Notes under the pieces: model-generated
What the model was told of the DNA's origin: nothing
Database searches by the model: none
Seen by the model: the letters and a program-made list of their open reading frames with translations, nothing else
Program-made: the position numbers and the translations under genes
Assembly: GCF_000687535.1 (NCBI RefSeq)
Contig: NZ_JHWC01000013.1
Location: 1 to 48,856 of the forward strand
Direction: 5' to 3'
Length of the DNA stretch: 48,856 nucleotides
Origin: Helicobacter rodentium ATCC 700285
Lineage (GTDB): Bacteria > Campylobacterota > Campylobacteria > Campylobacterales > Helicobacteraceae
Shown here: one piece after another, positions 18,278 to 26,443 of the stretch
Numbering within the stretch: the stretch's first letter is position 1
Layout: each line of letters starts with the position of its first letter

Positions 18278-18724
18278 TTGCAAGAATTTTTTGAAAAAAC
18301 GATTGCCGCTTGTGGAAGTGGGGATAGCAGTTTGGATTCCGCGCTTTTTAAACAGCTCCAAAAGGACGGAATTATGGCAAACTTTGCAGATTTATCCGCC
18401 GATGAGAGGGGCATTTACTTTCGTTTTTCAAGCAATAAAATCTGTAAAATTATGCTCTATCAAGCAAGAATCCAAGAGATGACTTTTAGGAGCAAAGGTG
18501 ATCCTTTTGTGCATTTGTGTGGGTGCGAGGAAGCTTTAGAAAATCTTAAAAATCCCGATTTTATCGCTACGATTTCTCTTGATTTGCGCTTTTTTCTAGG
18601 GATTTATTCGCATAAGGTGCAGACAAAATTTTTTAACGACAAACCTTTGCAAATTTGTCCCATTTGCGCCAAAACTCTTGCAGAATCCTTCAATAATGAC
18701 TTAAGAGAGTTTTTGCGGGGGTAG
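18278..18724 (+). CDS. Small uncharacterised protein with paired cysteine motifs, heptose operon
   Basis: A 148-residue protein, TTG start directly after the gmhA stop, with GAGGCGGA about six to eight bases upstream. No signal or membrane segment. It has a CxC pair in VHLCGCEEAL (about residue 80) and a CxxC pair in QICPICAKTL (about residue 130), which together could hold a zinc ion. I do not recognise the family. Its position suggests it is co-transcribed with hldD-hldE-gmhA, but position alone does not assign a role in heptose synthesis. It could be a regulatory or nucleic-acid-binding protein. Confidence 0.75.
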   Translation: MQEFFEKTIAACGSGDSSLDSALFKQLQKDGIMANFADLSADERGIYFRFSSNKICKIMLYQARIQEMTFRSKGDPFVHLCGCEEALENLKNPDFIATISLDLRFFLGIYSHKVQTKFFNDKPLQICPICAKTLAESFNNDLREFLRG

Positions 18725-18732
18725 AGAAATTA

Positions 18733-19336
18733 TTACCTTTTTACTGCCTCTCTTTTTATATTTTTCTCCCGCACAGAGCTATTTTTTAGAATCTCTGCGT
18801 GTTCGTTTTTAATGTCTAGTGGCCAGTCCATTCCTTGTTCTTGCACATTCCAATCGGGATGTTTTCCACCCTCAACACTTAAATAATCCTCCACACAACA
18901 TTGTTCTATAAGTTTATAAGAAATATAAGCATTTTGGATTCTTTTAAGCCCAAAAAGTCCTTTAATGTCTTTTGTAAAATTCTCTTGATAAATCATATAA
19001 AATTCTATTTTTGCACCGCTTAGAATCGTATGATAGAGAAAATACCATATCCCAAAACTTCTAATACTCGGTCGCCCCTTTGTCCCGCCATCACGATAAA
19101 TGGATAAAGTATTTTTAATGCCACCATCGGCTTGACTTCCGCCAATCTTTTTAATCTCGCCATTGACAACGATAAGATAAACCCTTGCTACATTTTGTGT
19201 TAAAATGCTTTGAGGTATATGGATTGCCCTTTTCGTCTTTCAAGTCTTTAAGATAATTAAAATTAAGTCTTGTACTTCCCTCTACAAACTCCACATCAGC
19301 AATTTTAAAAGCAGTTTTGACTTCGTCTATTTTCAT
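18733..19336 (-). pseudogene. Restriction endonuclease partner of the adjacent methylase, frameshifted
   Basis: Two overlapping reading frames together encode about 200 residues: residues 1-44 from ATG 19336 and the rest ending at 18733. The join falls at an A4 run near 19193-19196. Removing one A gives a continuous protein through HFNTNVARVYLIVVNGEIK, GGTKGRPSIRSFGIWYFLYH and IEFYMIYQENF. Without correction the first frame ends at TAA 19151. No stop interrupts the downstream frame between the shift and 18733. It begins one base after the methylase stop, the standard position for a restriction partner. I cannot name the enzyme family or recognition site; the REase label comes from context. 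Either a recent inactivation or a sequencing error could explain the shift. Confidence 0.65.
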
Positions 19337-19337
19337 T

Positions 19338-20342
19338 TTATTCCTTTATAATTAACAACTCGTGGCTGTGTTTGATATTATCTTTATCGCCTCTCTCTAT
19401 GCGATTTTTACCAACACGCGTTTCGCCTTGCCCCATTGTGTATTGCCATTTAGGCTCTAGGATTCTAAACTCCTTATAGGCTTCTCGCACAAATTCGCAG
19501 TCATTATAGCTTAAAATAAACTTGCCCTTGTGATTTTTCAAAAGCTCTGCCAAAAGTGCGTGATTAAATCCATTATGATGAATAGGAAAATTCCGCATAG
19601 GATAGATTCCCTTAAACATTTGAGAATCCCCCTCTAAAAAATAAGGTGGGTCGCAATAGAAAAAATCTTTAGGATAGGTTTCAAACACTTTTTCAAAGCT
19701 TACGCATTCTACACTTAGATTTTGTAACCTCTCATCTTGCCCTAGATTTTTAAGCTTTTGCAACGCATTGAAGTAGCGGCTTTTGTCCTCATAAATCTTA
19801 CTCATCCAGCCTAAAAATCCGGGTCCATAGGAGAGATTAAAATTAAAATAATAATCTCTTGCAAGTGTGAGAGAATCCAAATGTTTTTGTGGGATATTCT
19901 TTGCATTTTTATGCCTTTCATTCCAGTAAGCTTTTAGCTCCTCTTTTATTTCCGCATAGATTTCCTTTGTGGGTTCAAGCTCTAATAAGGCTTCATAAAG
20001 TCTATTAGAATCTGCAATCAAAACTTGCCAAAAATTCACCAAAATATCAAAAATATCAAAGGCTTTCACTTCTAAATCTAGCTCCAAAGCACTTGCGATT
20101 TCTACGCTCCCTCCTCCCATAAAGGGCGAAATAAGCCTTTTTGTATCATTAGGAAAATGCTCCAAGATTAGCCCAACCGCTAGGCTCTTGCCTCCACCAT
20201 AGCGCAAAGGGCTTTTTGTGTAGCGTTTGTAGTGTAAGGATTTGCCTTTAAGTATCTCTAAAAATAAATCTTTTTTATCTATAAAATTGTGTGTAAATAG
20301 AGGAGAAAATAAATTTTGTTCCTCATTAATACTTATTGTCAT
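19338..20342 (-). CDS. D12-class adenine-specific DNA methyltransferase
   Basis: A 334-residue N6-adenine methyltransferase of the Dam/MTase-alpha (D12) type. Motif X SPLRYGGGKS (44-53) and motif I SPFMGGGSVEIAS (72-84) bind SAM; motif IV DPPY (231-234) is the catalytic loop. The Dam-like region from 240 on (MFKGIYPMRNFPIHHNGF) probably includes target-recognition residues. All catalytic motifs are intact. The paired nuclease gene downstream (18733-19336) is broken, so this may now be an orphan methylase. The pair lies between the heptose operon and the secretin operon, convergent with one and behind the other, and looks like an insertion. The recognition site is not predictable here. Confidence 0.9.
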   Translation of the reverse strand: MTISINEEQNLFSPLFTHNFIDKKDLFLEILKGKSLHYKRYTKSPLRYGGGKSLAVGLILEHFPNDTKRLISPFMGGGSVEIASALELDLEVKAFDIFDILVNFWQVLIADSNRLYEALLELEPTKEIYAEIKEELKAYWNERHKNAKNIPQKHLDSLTLARDYYFNFNLSYGPGFLGWMSKIYEDKSRYFNALQKLKNLGQDERLQNLSVECVSFEKVFETYPKDFFYCDPPYFLEGDSQMFKGIYPMRNFPIHHNGFNHALLAELLKNHKGKFILSYNDCEFVREAYKEFRILEPKWQYTMGQGETRVGKNRIERGDKDNIKHSHELLIIKE

Positions 20343-20380
20343 TTCTCTATCCTTGTTCTAACTGCATTATTCTACCAAAT

Positions 20381-21880
20381 TTATTCCTTATTCTTTCTAT
20401 CAATCTTTTCCTCATCAATTAAGCGATAGCCGAGAGATTCTAAGCTCAATACATTATCTGTGATGATTTTTGGCTCAATGATAAACAAAATTTCCTCCGT
20501 ATTTTGCACTTCTTGTGAATAAGAAAAAAGCAGTTTCAACAAAGGTATGTCCCCAAGTAAAGGCACTTTGTTTTGTTGGTGAATCGTGTTTTGGGAAATC
20601 AATCCACCCAAAATTATCTTTTGATTATTTTTTACCTTGACAATAGAGCTTAGCTGATTGGTTGTAAGATTGGGAGGAGTGTCAAAGGCATTGCTTGGAA
20701 TCTCGCTTTTGTTGTCTTTGGTTTTGGTAATAGAGGGATTAATTTTAAGCATTATTTCCTCCCCAAACACCAAAGGCGTGATGTCCAAAAGCACACCAGC
20801 AAAGATACTAGGATATTCGTTGTCGGTATTTGTGAGCGTGGTTTGTGCATTGGTGTTTTGGTAAATATTGCTTTTCTTGTAGCGCAAAATATCTCCCACA
20901 CTAATCATTGCGGGTTGATTATTGAGCGTAAGAACTTTGGGATTGGAAATAGATTGCACCTCTCCATAGGTTTTTAGAAACTCTACAATGCGTGTGAGGC
21001 TTAAGCCTTGCGAGAAAATATTTAAACCATAATGCAAACTGCGTCCGCTATCGCCACCGATGAGGTTTAGTCCGCTGACATTGCCCATTTCGCCCTTGCC
21101 TCCTAAACTTGCACTCTCACCAAAAGGCGGAATTACAAGATTCTGCAAATCGTAAAGACTCTCCCAATTAATCCCCAAAGTCTCTGTGTTTTTGTGTGCA
21201 ACACTTAAAATATGCACATCAATCAAAACTTGTTGCTGTAAGCGTTCGTGCAGGTTTTGGATATAGGATTCTACCTTTTGGAGTGATTTTCTATCGCCCT
21301 TGACGCTGACTAATCCCGCGCCACGATTGATAATCACACGCCCTTCCTCTGCTTTGGCATTCATCATTGTTAAGATTTCTGTTTCAATCGTTTCCCAGAA
21401 GTTAAATCCGTCTTCACTTTTGATATTGATTCCAGACTTGCTTAAATTGTCTTCATCTCTTTGCGTGTTGTAGTTGCTTTGCCGCTCCTCATTATTGATA
21501 GAGACAGAAGTATTGCTAATGCCCTGCCGATTCGTGCTTAAGTAGTTGATTTTGAAAGTTTTTGTTTCATTAATTTTAAGTCTTAAAATGTCCTTTTCAA
21601 AAGAATAATGCAAATTTGCTGCATTAAAAAGCAATTCAAAGATAAAATTCAAATCCTTGTCTTTAAAGTTAATCATAGAAAGATTTTGATTGAGCCGCGA
21701 TTCTATTGCGGTTTCGTCCCACACCACGCTAAATTGGCATTCACTAGAAAATTCGTTTAAAACCTCACTAATTTTGATAGGATAATTTTGTAAAGAGAGA
21801 TTAAAAAGGCGATTTTGACACGCAAAAAGCGGAGAGAAAAGCAAAAGAAATAGAAGGCTGAATTGGCAAAGAAGTCGCAT
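20381..21880 (-). CDS. MshL/PilQ-like outer-membrane secretin (type IV pilus / type II secretion)
   Basis: A 499-residue secretin that forms a ring channel in the outer membrane. The N-terminus MRLLCQFSLLFLLLFSPLFAC is a lipoprotein signal with lipobox LFAC, so Cys21 is probably acylated. N0/N1-type domains follow (about residues 25-230, with SVKGDRKSLQKVESYIQNL). The secretin core covers about 240-480, with VLIDVHILSV, SNPKVLTLNNQPAMISVGD and the C-terminal KIILGGLI...VPLLGDIPLL. MshL of MSHA pili and CtsD of Campylobacter transformation are the nearest types I know. The gene ends the four-gene unit 23862-20381 and has AAGGA at its start. No pilin or motor ATPase follows; the RM genes lie 38 bases beyond. 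Confidence 0.88.
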   Translation of the reverse strand: MRLLCQFSLLFLLLFSPLFACQNRLFNLSLQNYPIKISEVLNEFSSECQFSVVWDETAIESRLNQNLSMINFKDKDLNFIFELLFNAANLHYSFEKDILRLKINETKTFKINYLSTNRQGISNTSVSINNEERQSNYNTQRDEDNLSKSGINIKSEDGFNFWETIETEILTMMNAKAEEGRVIINRGAGLVSVKGDRKSLQKVESYIQNLHERLQQQVLIDVHILSVAHKNTETLGINWESLYDLQNLVIPPFGESASLGGKGEMGNVSGLNLIGGDSGRSLHYGLNIFSQGLSLTRIVEFLKTYGEVQSISNPKVLTLNNQPAMISVGDILRYKKSNIYQNTNAQTTLTNTDNEYPSIFAGVLLDITPLVFGEEIMLKINPSITKTKDNKSEIPSNAFDTPPNLTTNQLSSIVKVKNNQKIILGGLISQNTIHQQNKVPLLGDIPLLKLLFSYSQEVQNTEEILFIIEPKIITDNVLSLESLGYRLIDEEKIDRKNKE

Positions 21881-22162
21881 TTAGTTCCTTAATAGTTTTG
21901 ATTTTTGTAAGCAAATTGTGCTTAAGTCTTGCGTGGAGGATTCCTCCAAAATCACGCAGTTATTTTGAATTTTAAGAATCCTAAAGTTTGCATTTTGCGC
22001 ATTAAAAGTCGTTTGCACTTTATACCATTTGCCATTGAAGTTTGCCTTGTCTTTCATCAAGCCATAAAGATTCAAACTTTCGCTCTTTATAGTGCTATTA
22101 CCATAATAAAAAGGGTCTGCATAAGCAAGTGATAAAATAAGGTTAAAGAATAAAATTTTCAT
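21881..22162 (-). CDS. Small periplasmic pilus/secretion accessory protein (PilP/MshK position)
   Basis: A 93-residue exported protein with a short signal peptide (MKILFFNLILSLAYADPF). The folded part has a beta-rich look (KWYKVQTTFNAQNANFRILKIQNNCVILEESS), as in the C-terminal domain of PilP/MshK-type proteins that link the inner-membrane ring to the secretin. Two cysteines (NNC, TIC) may pair in the periplasm. Identity is inferred from the position between a PilO-like gene and the secretin; the family similarity itself is weak. Confidence 0.7.
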   Translation of the reverse strand: MKILFFNLILSLAYADPFYYGNSTIKSESLNLYGLMKDKANFNGKWYKVQTTFNAQNANFRILKIQNNCVILEESSTQDLSTICLQKSKLLRN

Positions 22163-22174
22163 ATCAATTCCTTG

Positions 22175-22753
22175 TTATAAGGGAGGATTTGTCTCTATAT
22201 TTCTGTGCAGCAAAATTTCTAAGTAAAATTCTAAATGCCCCATAGAAGCATTAGGATAGAGGCAAAGAGAGCGAATTTGTAAATGGGATTGTGATTCTAA
22301 ATTTTCTAAAAAGCCAAAGAAGTTTTCATATTTTCCCTTTGCGCTTAAGTAGATTTGTTTATTTTCTTGTGAAATAGCAAAGTCTTTCAAGTTTTTAGAA
22401 TCCGCAACTTGCGTTAGCGCATAAATGCTAGATTGTCTTTGCAAGAGATTTTTTTGTTTTTCTTGTGAGGCTATTTTTTGTTCTAAATCTTGGATAGAAT
22501 CTTGCAAAGATTCATCATCAAGGCTTTGGGCTGTTTTAGAAGTATTTTGCAGATTCAAAAGTTCGCTTTCTAAATGGATTTTCATCTGCTTTTTATCCTC
22601 TAAAGATTGCTTGGCTCTTTCAAAACCCAAACCAAAAACCAACAAAAAGCCTATTAAAAAGCAAAAAATAAATAATAAAATCAATTCACGCTTGGAGCGC
22701 ATATTCAAATAAGATTCTGTGTTTTTCAATATGGGATCCAAAGATTCTTTCAT
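22175..22753 (-). CDS. PilO/MshJ-like inner-membrane assembly protein
   Basis: A 192-residue protein with a short cytoplasmic N-terminus, one membrane segment (LILLFIFCFLIGFLLVFGLGF, about residues 24-44), a coiled coil (about 48-105, rich in Glu, Lys, Gln and Leu) and a small C-terminal domain (FFGFLENLESQSHLQIRSL). This is the PilO/MshJ layout. It overlaps the preceding PilN-like gene by four bases. With its neighbour it would form the heterodimer of the inner-membrane alignment subcomplex. The assignment depends on architecture and gene order. Confidence 0.75.
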   Translation of the reverse strand: MKESLDPILKNTESYLNMRSKRELILLFIFCFLIGFLLVFGLGFERAKQSLEDKKQMKIHLESELLNLQNTSKTAQSLDDESLQDSIQDLEQKIASQEKQKNLLQRQSSIYALTQVADSKNLKDFAISQENKQIYLSAKGKYENFFGFLENLESQSHLQIRSLCLYPNASMGHLEFYLEILLHRNIETNPPL

Positions 22754-23862
22754 TGTGGAATCCTAAGTCTTGTTTGTATCCAATAAAAATCTTGATATTT
22801 TTCTAGGTTTTGTATCTCGCCTAAATGCGTTTTTTCTACTTCTTCTAAAACTTGTAAGGTATTTTTACCCATCAAAAGCAAAGAATACAAGTCCTTTTCT
22901 AGCCCCAAATAAGCAATTTTCACATTTTGTTGCTCTAAAATCGGATTCATAATGTTAAAGAAAGGCGTAAGTTGGGCTGTGTTTGGAATCGCGCTTTTGA
23001 GAAATTGAGCATTTTTTGCATAAAGCATTTGGAGGGAATCTAGTTTTTCTTGTAGGAGCAATATTTGCTTTTGGGATTCTGTGTAGTTTTGATTTTGTTG
23101 GTTGATTCTTAGATGTTGTTCGTGGATTTTGGATTGTAGGTTTGCTATTTCTTGGTTTGTTAGTAAAGATAGAATCCACAATGTAAGACAAACTCCAAAA
23201 CCTACAAAAACACCCAATACACAAAACTTTAAGGCTTTGCCAATTTTTTGTTTGCTTAAGGGGAGTGTTTTTTCAAGAGGGTTAAAGTTTAGAGATTCTA
23301 AAAGTTGGATTGTGTTAAGATTGCAAGAAAGTATTTGCGCTCCAAATTGCGCTTGTATTTCTTGCGTTTCTTTTATTGCATCATTTTTGCCTAGAATCCA
23401 AAGGGTAAGGAGAAAATCTTTATCTTTTTGTTTAAAGTGTTCAATTTTTTCTCTTGCCATTTCAAAACTTTTAATGGGTTGCAGATATGTAATTTTTGCG
23501 TTTTCATAATGGATAAGCGTCCATTGATCGTAAGAATCTAGCACTAAAAATGTTTGAGACTCTTGATTGTCCTGCAAAAACTGCGCACACAAAAGACTAG
23601 GGTGGCTAAGGAAAGTTTCTGCATTACTGACATAACTTCTAAGCGAGTCCTTATTAAGCAATAAACAATGATAAGTATTGGAATCTTTAGGGTTGGAAAA
23701 ATGTAAGAAATACTCACAAGTATGCGGGAGATTCAGCAAAGAGCAGATTTTATCTTCTAAAAAATCTTCCAAAACTTCTGGGGATTCTTGAATCTTTTGA
23801 TTTTCTTTTTCGTTTAAAATTAATGTATAAAATATAATTTCCTTGTTTTTAAAACACTCCAA
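22750..23862 (-). CDS. PilN/MshI-like inner-membrane assembly protein with long cytoplasmic domain
   Basis: A 370-residue protein. Residues 1-210 are cytoplasmic and may correspond to a degenerate PilM/MshI actin-like domain. A membrane segment lies at about 214-238 (FCVLGVFVGFGVCLTLWILSLL). A coiled coil follows (about 240-285), then a PilN-like periplasmic domain. It begins the operon at 23862. MSHA and type II systems use such a fused MshI/GspL-like subunit to connect the ATPase to the pseudopilus machinery. The ATPase, platform protein and pseudopilins must be elsewhere in the genome if the machine works. Confidence 0.72.
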   Translation of the reverse strand: MECFKNKEIIFYTLILNEKENQKIQESPEVLEDFLEDKICSLLNLPHTCEYFLHFSNPKDSNTYHCLLLNKDSLRSYVSNAETFLSHPSLLCAQFLQDNQESQTFLVLDSYDQWTLIHYENAKITYLQPIKSFEMAREKIEHFKQKDKDFLLTLWILGKNDAIKETQEIQAQFGAQILSCNLNTIQLLESLNFNPLEKTLPLSKQKIGKALKFCVLGVFVGFGVCLTLWILSLLTNQEIANLQSKIHEQHLRINQQNQNYTESQKQILLLQEKLDSLQMLYAKNAQFLKSAIPNTAQLTPFFNIMNPILEQQNVKIAYLGLEKDLYSLLLMGKNTLQVLEEVEKTHLGEIQNLEKYQDFYWIQTRLRIPQ

Positions 23863-24055
23863 ATTTATTAAACCTTATTTATAAAATACGCAATTACCTT
23901 AGATAATAGCTTAAAAAAGTTTAAATTGTTGGACTTTGAAAATGGAAGCTTATGAAAATGAAAGCAAAAAGAATAAATGTTACAATTTGTATCTGTTTAA
24001 TATAGAATCTTGACTTTTGACTTAAGGTAAGATTCCACTCTAATTTGCTTTTGAT

Positions 24056-24061
24056 TATAAT
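24056..24061 (+). promoter_or_regulatory. -10 box of gltS
   Basis: TATAAT 26 bases before the gltS ATG; no clear -35 box. CAGGAG lies about seven bases before the ATG. The 225-base region 23863-24087 also has to hold the divergent promoter of the secretin operon; I see AT-rich sequence there but no clear second box. Confidence 0.5.
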
Positions 24062-24087
24062 GTTACATTTTAAAGCAGGAGTGATAA

Positions 24088-25299
24088 ATGGCAATTCCAT
24101 TGAATTTTTATGCGACTTTGCTTAGTATGATTTTTGTCTTACTATTGGGTCGTTTTCTTATTGGCAAAGTGAAGTTTTTGCAAGACTATAATATCCCTGA
24201 ACCTGTAGTGGGCGGAATCATAGCTGCGCTTTTGATTTTTTGCCTTTATCGTTATGGGCAAATAGAATTAAAGTTTGATTCCTCGTTAAAAGACCCCTTA
24301 ATGTTAGCATTTTACGCTAGTATTGGTTTGAGTGCAGATTTTGCTTCGCTCAAAAAAGGCGGAAAGATTCTTTTTGTCTTTCTAATCTTCGTTTCTGTGC
24401 TACTCTTTTTGCAAAATATTGCGGGAGTGCTTACGGCTAAGTTTATGGGCGTGAATCCCGTAATTGGTTTGCTTGGAGGCTCCATCACAATGAGTGGGGG
24501 ACACGGAACGGGTGCTGCGTGGGCAGATATTTTTAAAGCAGCCCCTTATGAGTTTGAAGCTGCTTTGGAGGTAGCTATGGCTTGTGCGACTTTTGGATTA
24601 ATCGCAGGTGGGGTGATTGGTGGTCCTGTGGCACATTATCTTGTAAAAAAATATCAACTACAACTCCCAAGTAAAGATGTAGTAGAGGAGGGTTTGCCAA
24701 AGGGCTTTGAAAAACCAGAGAAAGAGAGATTGATTACTGCGACTTCATTTGTGGAATCTCTAGCTTTGATTGCGATTTCTTTGTTGATTGGAACGCTTGT
24801 TTCGAGCTATCTAAAAGGCTCTTCTTTCACGCTTCCTACTTTTGTATGGTGTCTGTTCGTGGGTGCAGTTTTACGCAATGTGCTCTCATTAACCAAAGTG
24901 CATCAAGTTTTTGATAGAGAAGTTTCGGTGCTAGGAAATGTGAGTTTGTCTTTGTTTTTGGCTTATGCTTTAATGACAATTAATCTCACACAACTTGTCT
25001 CTCTTGCGCTTCCTATGCTCGTGATTCTCACAATCCAAGTGGTGCTAATGGTGTTTTTTGCTATTTTTGTTACTTTTAGATTCTGTGGGCGTGATTATGA
25101 TGCGGCAGTTTTAGCTGCGGGACATTGTGGGTTTGGACTTGGAGCAACTCCTACGGCTATGGCAAATATGCAAACGGTTACGCAACACTATGGTATGAGC
25201 CATATGGCGTTTATCGTCGTGCCTTTGGTGGGCGCGTTTTTTATTGACCTTGTAAATGCAATCGTGATTAGTGGAGTGCTAAAACTTCCATTTTTTTAG
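24088..25299 (+). CDS. gltS: Sodium/glutamate symporter GltS
   Basis: A 403-residue inner-membrane transporter that imports glutamate with sodium. It has about ten hydrophobic segments and the two inverted pore-loop motifs of the ESS family. The first is GGSITMSGGHGTGAAW (about residues 131-146); the second is AAGHCGFGLGATPTAMANM (about 346-364). NIPEPVVGGIIAALL near the start is typical. Amino-acid import is important in Helicobacter because many strains use amino acids as carbon sources; the use here is inference. The gene is single, flanked by the secretin operon (divergent) and a repeat-bearing gap. Confidence 0.96.
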   Translation: MAIPLNFYATLLSMIFVLLLGRFLIGKVKFLQDYNIPEPVVGGIIAALLIFCLYRYGQIELKFDSSLKDPLMLAFYASIGLSADFASLKKGGKILFVFLIFVSVLLFLQNIAGVLTAKFMGVNPVIGLLGGSITMSGGHGTGAAWADIFKAAPYEFEAALEVAMACATFGLIAGGVIGGPVAHYLVKKYQLQLPSKDVVEEGLPKGFEKPEKERLITATSFVESLALIAISLLIGTLVSSYLKGSSFTLPTFVWCLFVGAVLRNVLSLTKVHQVFDREVSVLGNVSLSLFLAYALMTINLTQLVSLALPMLVILTIQVVLMVFFAIFVTFRFCGRDYDAAVLAAGHCGFGLGATPTAMANMQTVTQHYGMSHMAFIVVPLVGAFFIDLVNAIVISGVLKLPFF

Positions 25300-25309
25300 G
25301 ATTTATCCT

Positions 25310-25480
25310 TGTGAGATTCTTGCATTTGGATTGCTTCACTGCGTTTGCAATGACAGATTGGTGTGCGTCCTTGCGAGACTTGATTTATCAAGTTGTGGCA
25401 CTCTATGATCTGAATCTCGTTGATTTAGATTCTATTTTGCGAGATTGCTTTGCTCACAAGAACGCAAATGCAAAGATTCA
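25310..25480. repeat. Interspersed palindromic repeat cluster after gltS
   Basis: Divergent copies: GGATTGCTTCACTGCGTTTGC then AATGACAG; GCGTCCTTGCGAGACTTGAT; and GCGAGATTGCTTTGCTCACAAG. The order and spacing are scrambled compared with the cleaner copy at 38695. No gene was seen in 25300-25581. Confidence 0.55.
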
Positions 25481-25525
25481 TTAATAAAAATCCAAATTTT
25501 ATTCATTCAGTAAATATTAAGCAAA

Positions 25526-25550
25526 TTGTAAAAAAAAAGGGGGGTATTAT
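25526..25550 (+). promoter_or_regulatory. Promoter with A9-G6 tract next to the -10 box (possible phase variation)
   Basis: A run of nine A (25530-25538) and six G (25539-25544) ends directly against TATTAT (25545-25550). TTGTAA (25526-25531) is a fair -35 box, but the spacer is only 13 bases. A G run about four longer would give the ideal 17. This matches the layout of the autotransporter promoter at 45633-45662. The tract lies 38-52 bases before the DUF2971 ATG. Confidence 0.5.
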
Positions 25551-25581
25551 TCTTTGAATTTTTGATTTTGTGGAGTAGAGA

Positions 25582-26370
25582 ATGGCGCAAGATAAAAGCC
25601 TAGAAATCCCAAAAGATGAATGGGAAAAATTGACTTTTTGCAAGTTTAGAGGGCTCGTGTATGAAAAAGGAGATGAACAGCTACTCTTGCCAAGTAAAAG
25701 GGATTGTGCAAAATATAAATCCAATTTTGATTTCAAAGAGATTTTGGAAAATAGCGAATTATACATACCTGATTTTGAAAATTTTAATGATGTTGATGAA
25801 GGGCGATATTGGTTTTATAACAATGAAGAAAATAAAGAGCAGAATAAAAAGTTAGCAGAAACAATAGAAGAAGAGGTTGAAAAGGTGAGACACAAGAAAC
25901 CGCACAATAAAATTTGCTCTTTTTCGCTTGAAAGTGAATTAAAGGAATCGGATTTGGATTTAATGTGGGCGCATTATGCAAATGCTCATTGCGGTGTGCG
26001 GATTGATTTTAGGATTAATCCTAGCTATCAAGGTAAAGTATATAAAATAAAATACACCAATCAAGCACCAACTTATAATCTTGATGAGATTTCACAGCAT
26101 TTAATGAAAATAATGACGATAAAAAAGAAATGCTTTGGATACGAGCGAGAGTATCGGGCGATAATTGAGGGTGGAAATGAGAAAGAAGCTAAACTTCCGA
26201 TTCTTATCCAAAGAATCACTTTAGGCAGGAAATTTTCTAAAAATCTTATTTTTGATGAATCGGAAAATGTGAAATTTGATGAGAATGTTATAAGGATTGC
26301 AAGGCAGATTTTGGAAATATGGAAAAGCGGCAATAAAAATGACTATGAAAGAGGAGATAAAAACTCCTGA
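25582..26370 (+). CDS. DUF2971-family protein
   Basis: A 262-residue cytoplasmic protein. The core reads FSLESELKESDLDLMWAHYAN, then HCGVRIDF, matching the DUF2971 hallmark in which a serine-rich stretch leads to LMWxHYAxxHxGxxIxF. Later KKKCFGYEREYRAI continues the family pattern of an Arg/Glu pair. The biochemical function of DUF2971 is not established to my knowledge; members often sit in variable, mobile or defence-like loci. It heads an islet of very small overlapping genes (26339-27257). A GGAG-like site precedes the ATG, and the upstream promoter has a homopolymer tract. Confidence 0.82.
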   Translation: MAQDKSLEIPKDEWEKLTFCKFRGLVYEKGDEQLLLPSKRDCAKYKSNFDFKEILENSELYIPDFENFNDVDEGRYWFYNNEENKEQNKKLAETIEEEVEKVRHKKPHNKICSFSLESELKESDLDLMWAHYANAHCGVRIDFRINPSYQGKVYKIKYTNQAPTYNLDEISQHLMKIMTIKKKCFGYEREYRAIIEGGNEKEAKLPILIQRITLGRKFSKNLIFDESENVKFDENVIRIARQILEIWKSGNKNDYERGDKNS

Positions 26371-26443
26371 AATTTGGGCGTATAAGGGTAGATATTCCTC
26401 AAAGCCTGACAAGATTGAAGAAAGTGGATTGAGGAGGTATTAA
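26339..26443 (+). CDS. Tiny 34-residue ORF bridging two genes by overlaps
   Basis: ATG ACT ATG AAA GAG GAG opens a 34-residue frame ending at TAA 26441-26443. It overlaps the 3' end of the DUF2971 gene by 32 bases and shares TAATG with the next start. The peptide is polar (KTPEIWAYKGRYSSKPDKIEE) and has no signal. The two-sided overlap suggests translational coupling, but it could be a spurious frame. It has no recognisable relative. Confidence 0.4.
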   Translation: MTMKEEIKTPEIWAYKGRYSSKPDKIEESGLRRY

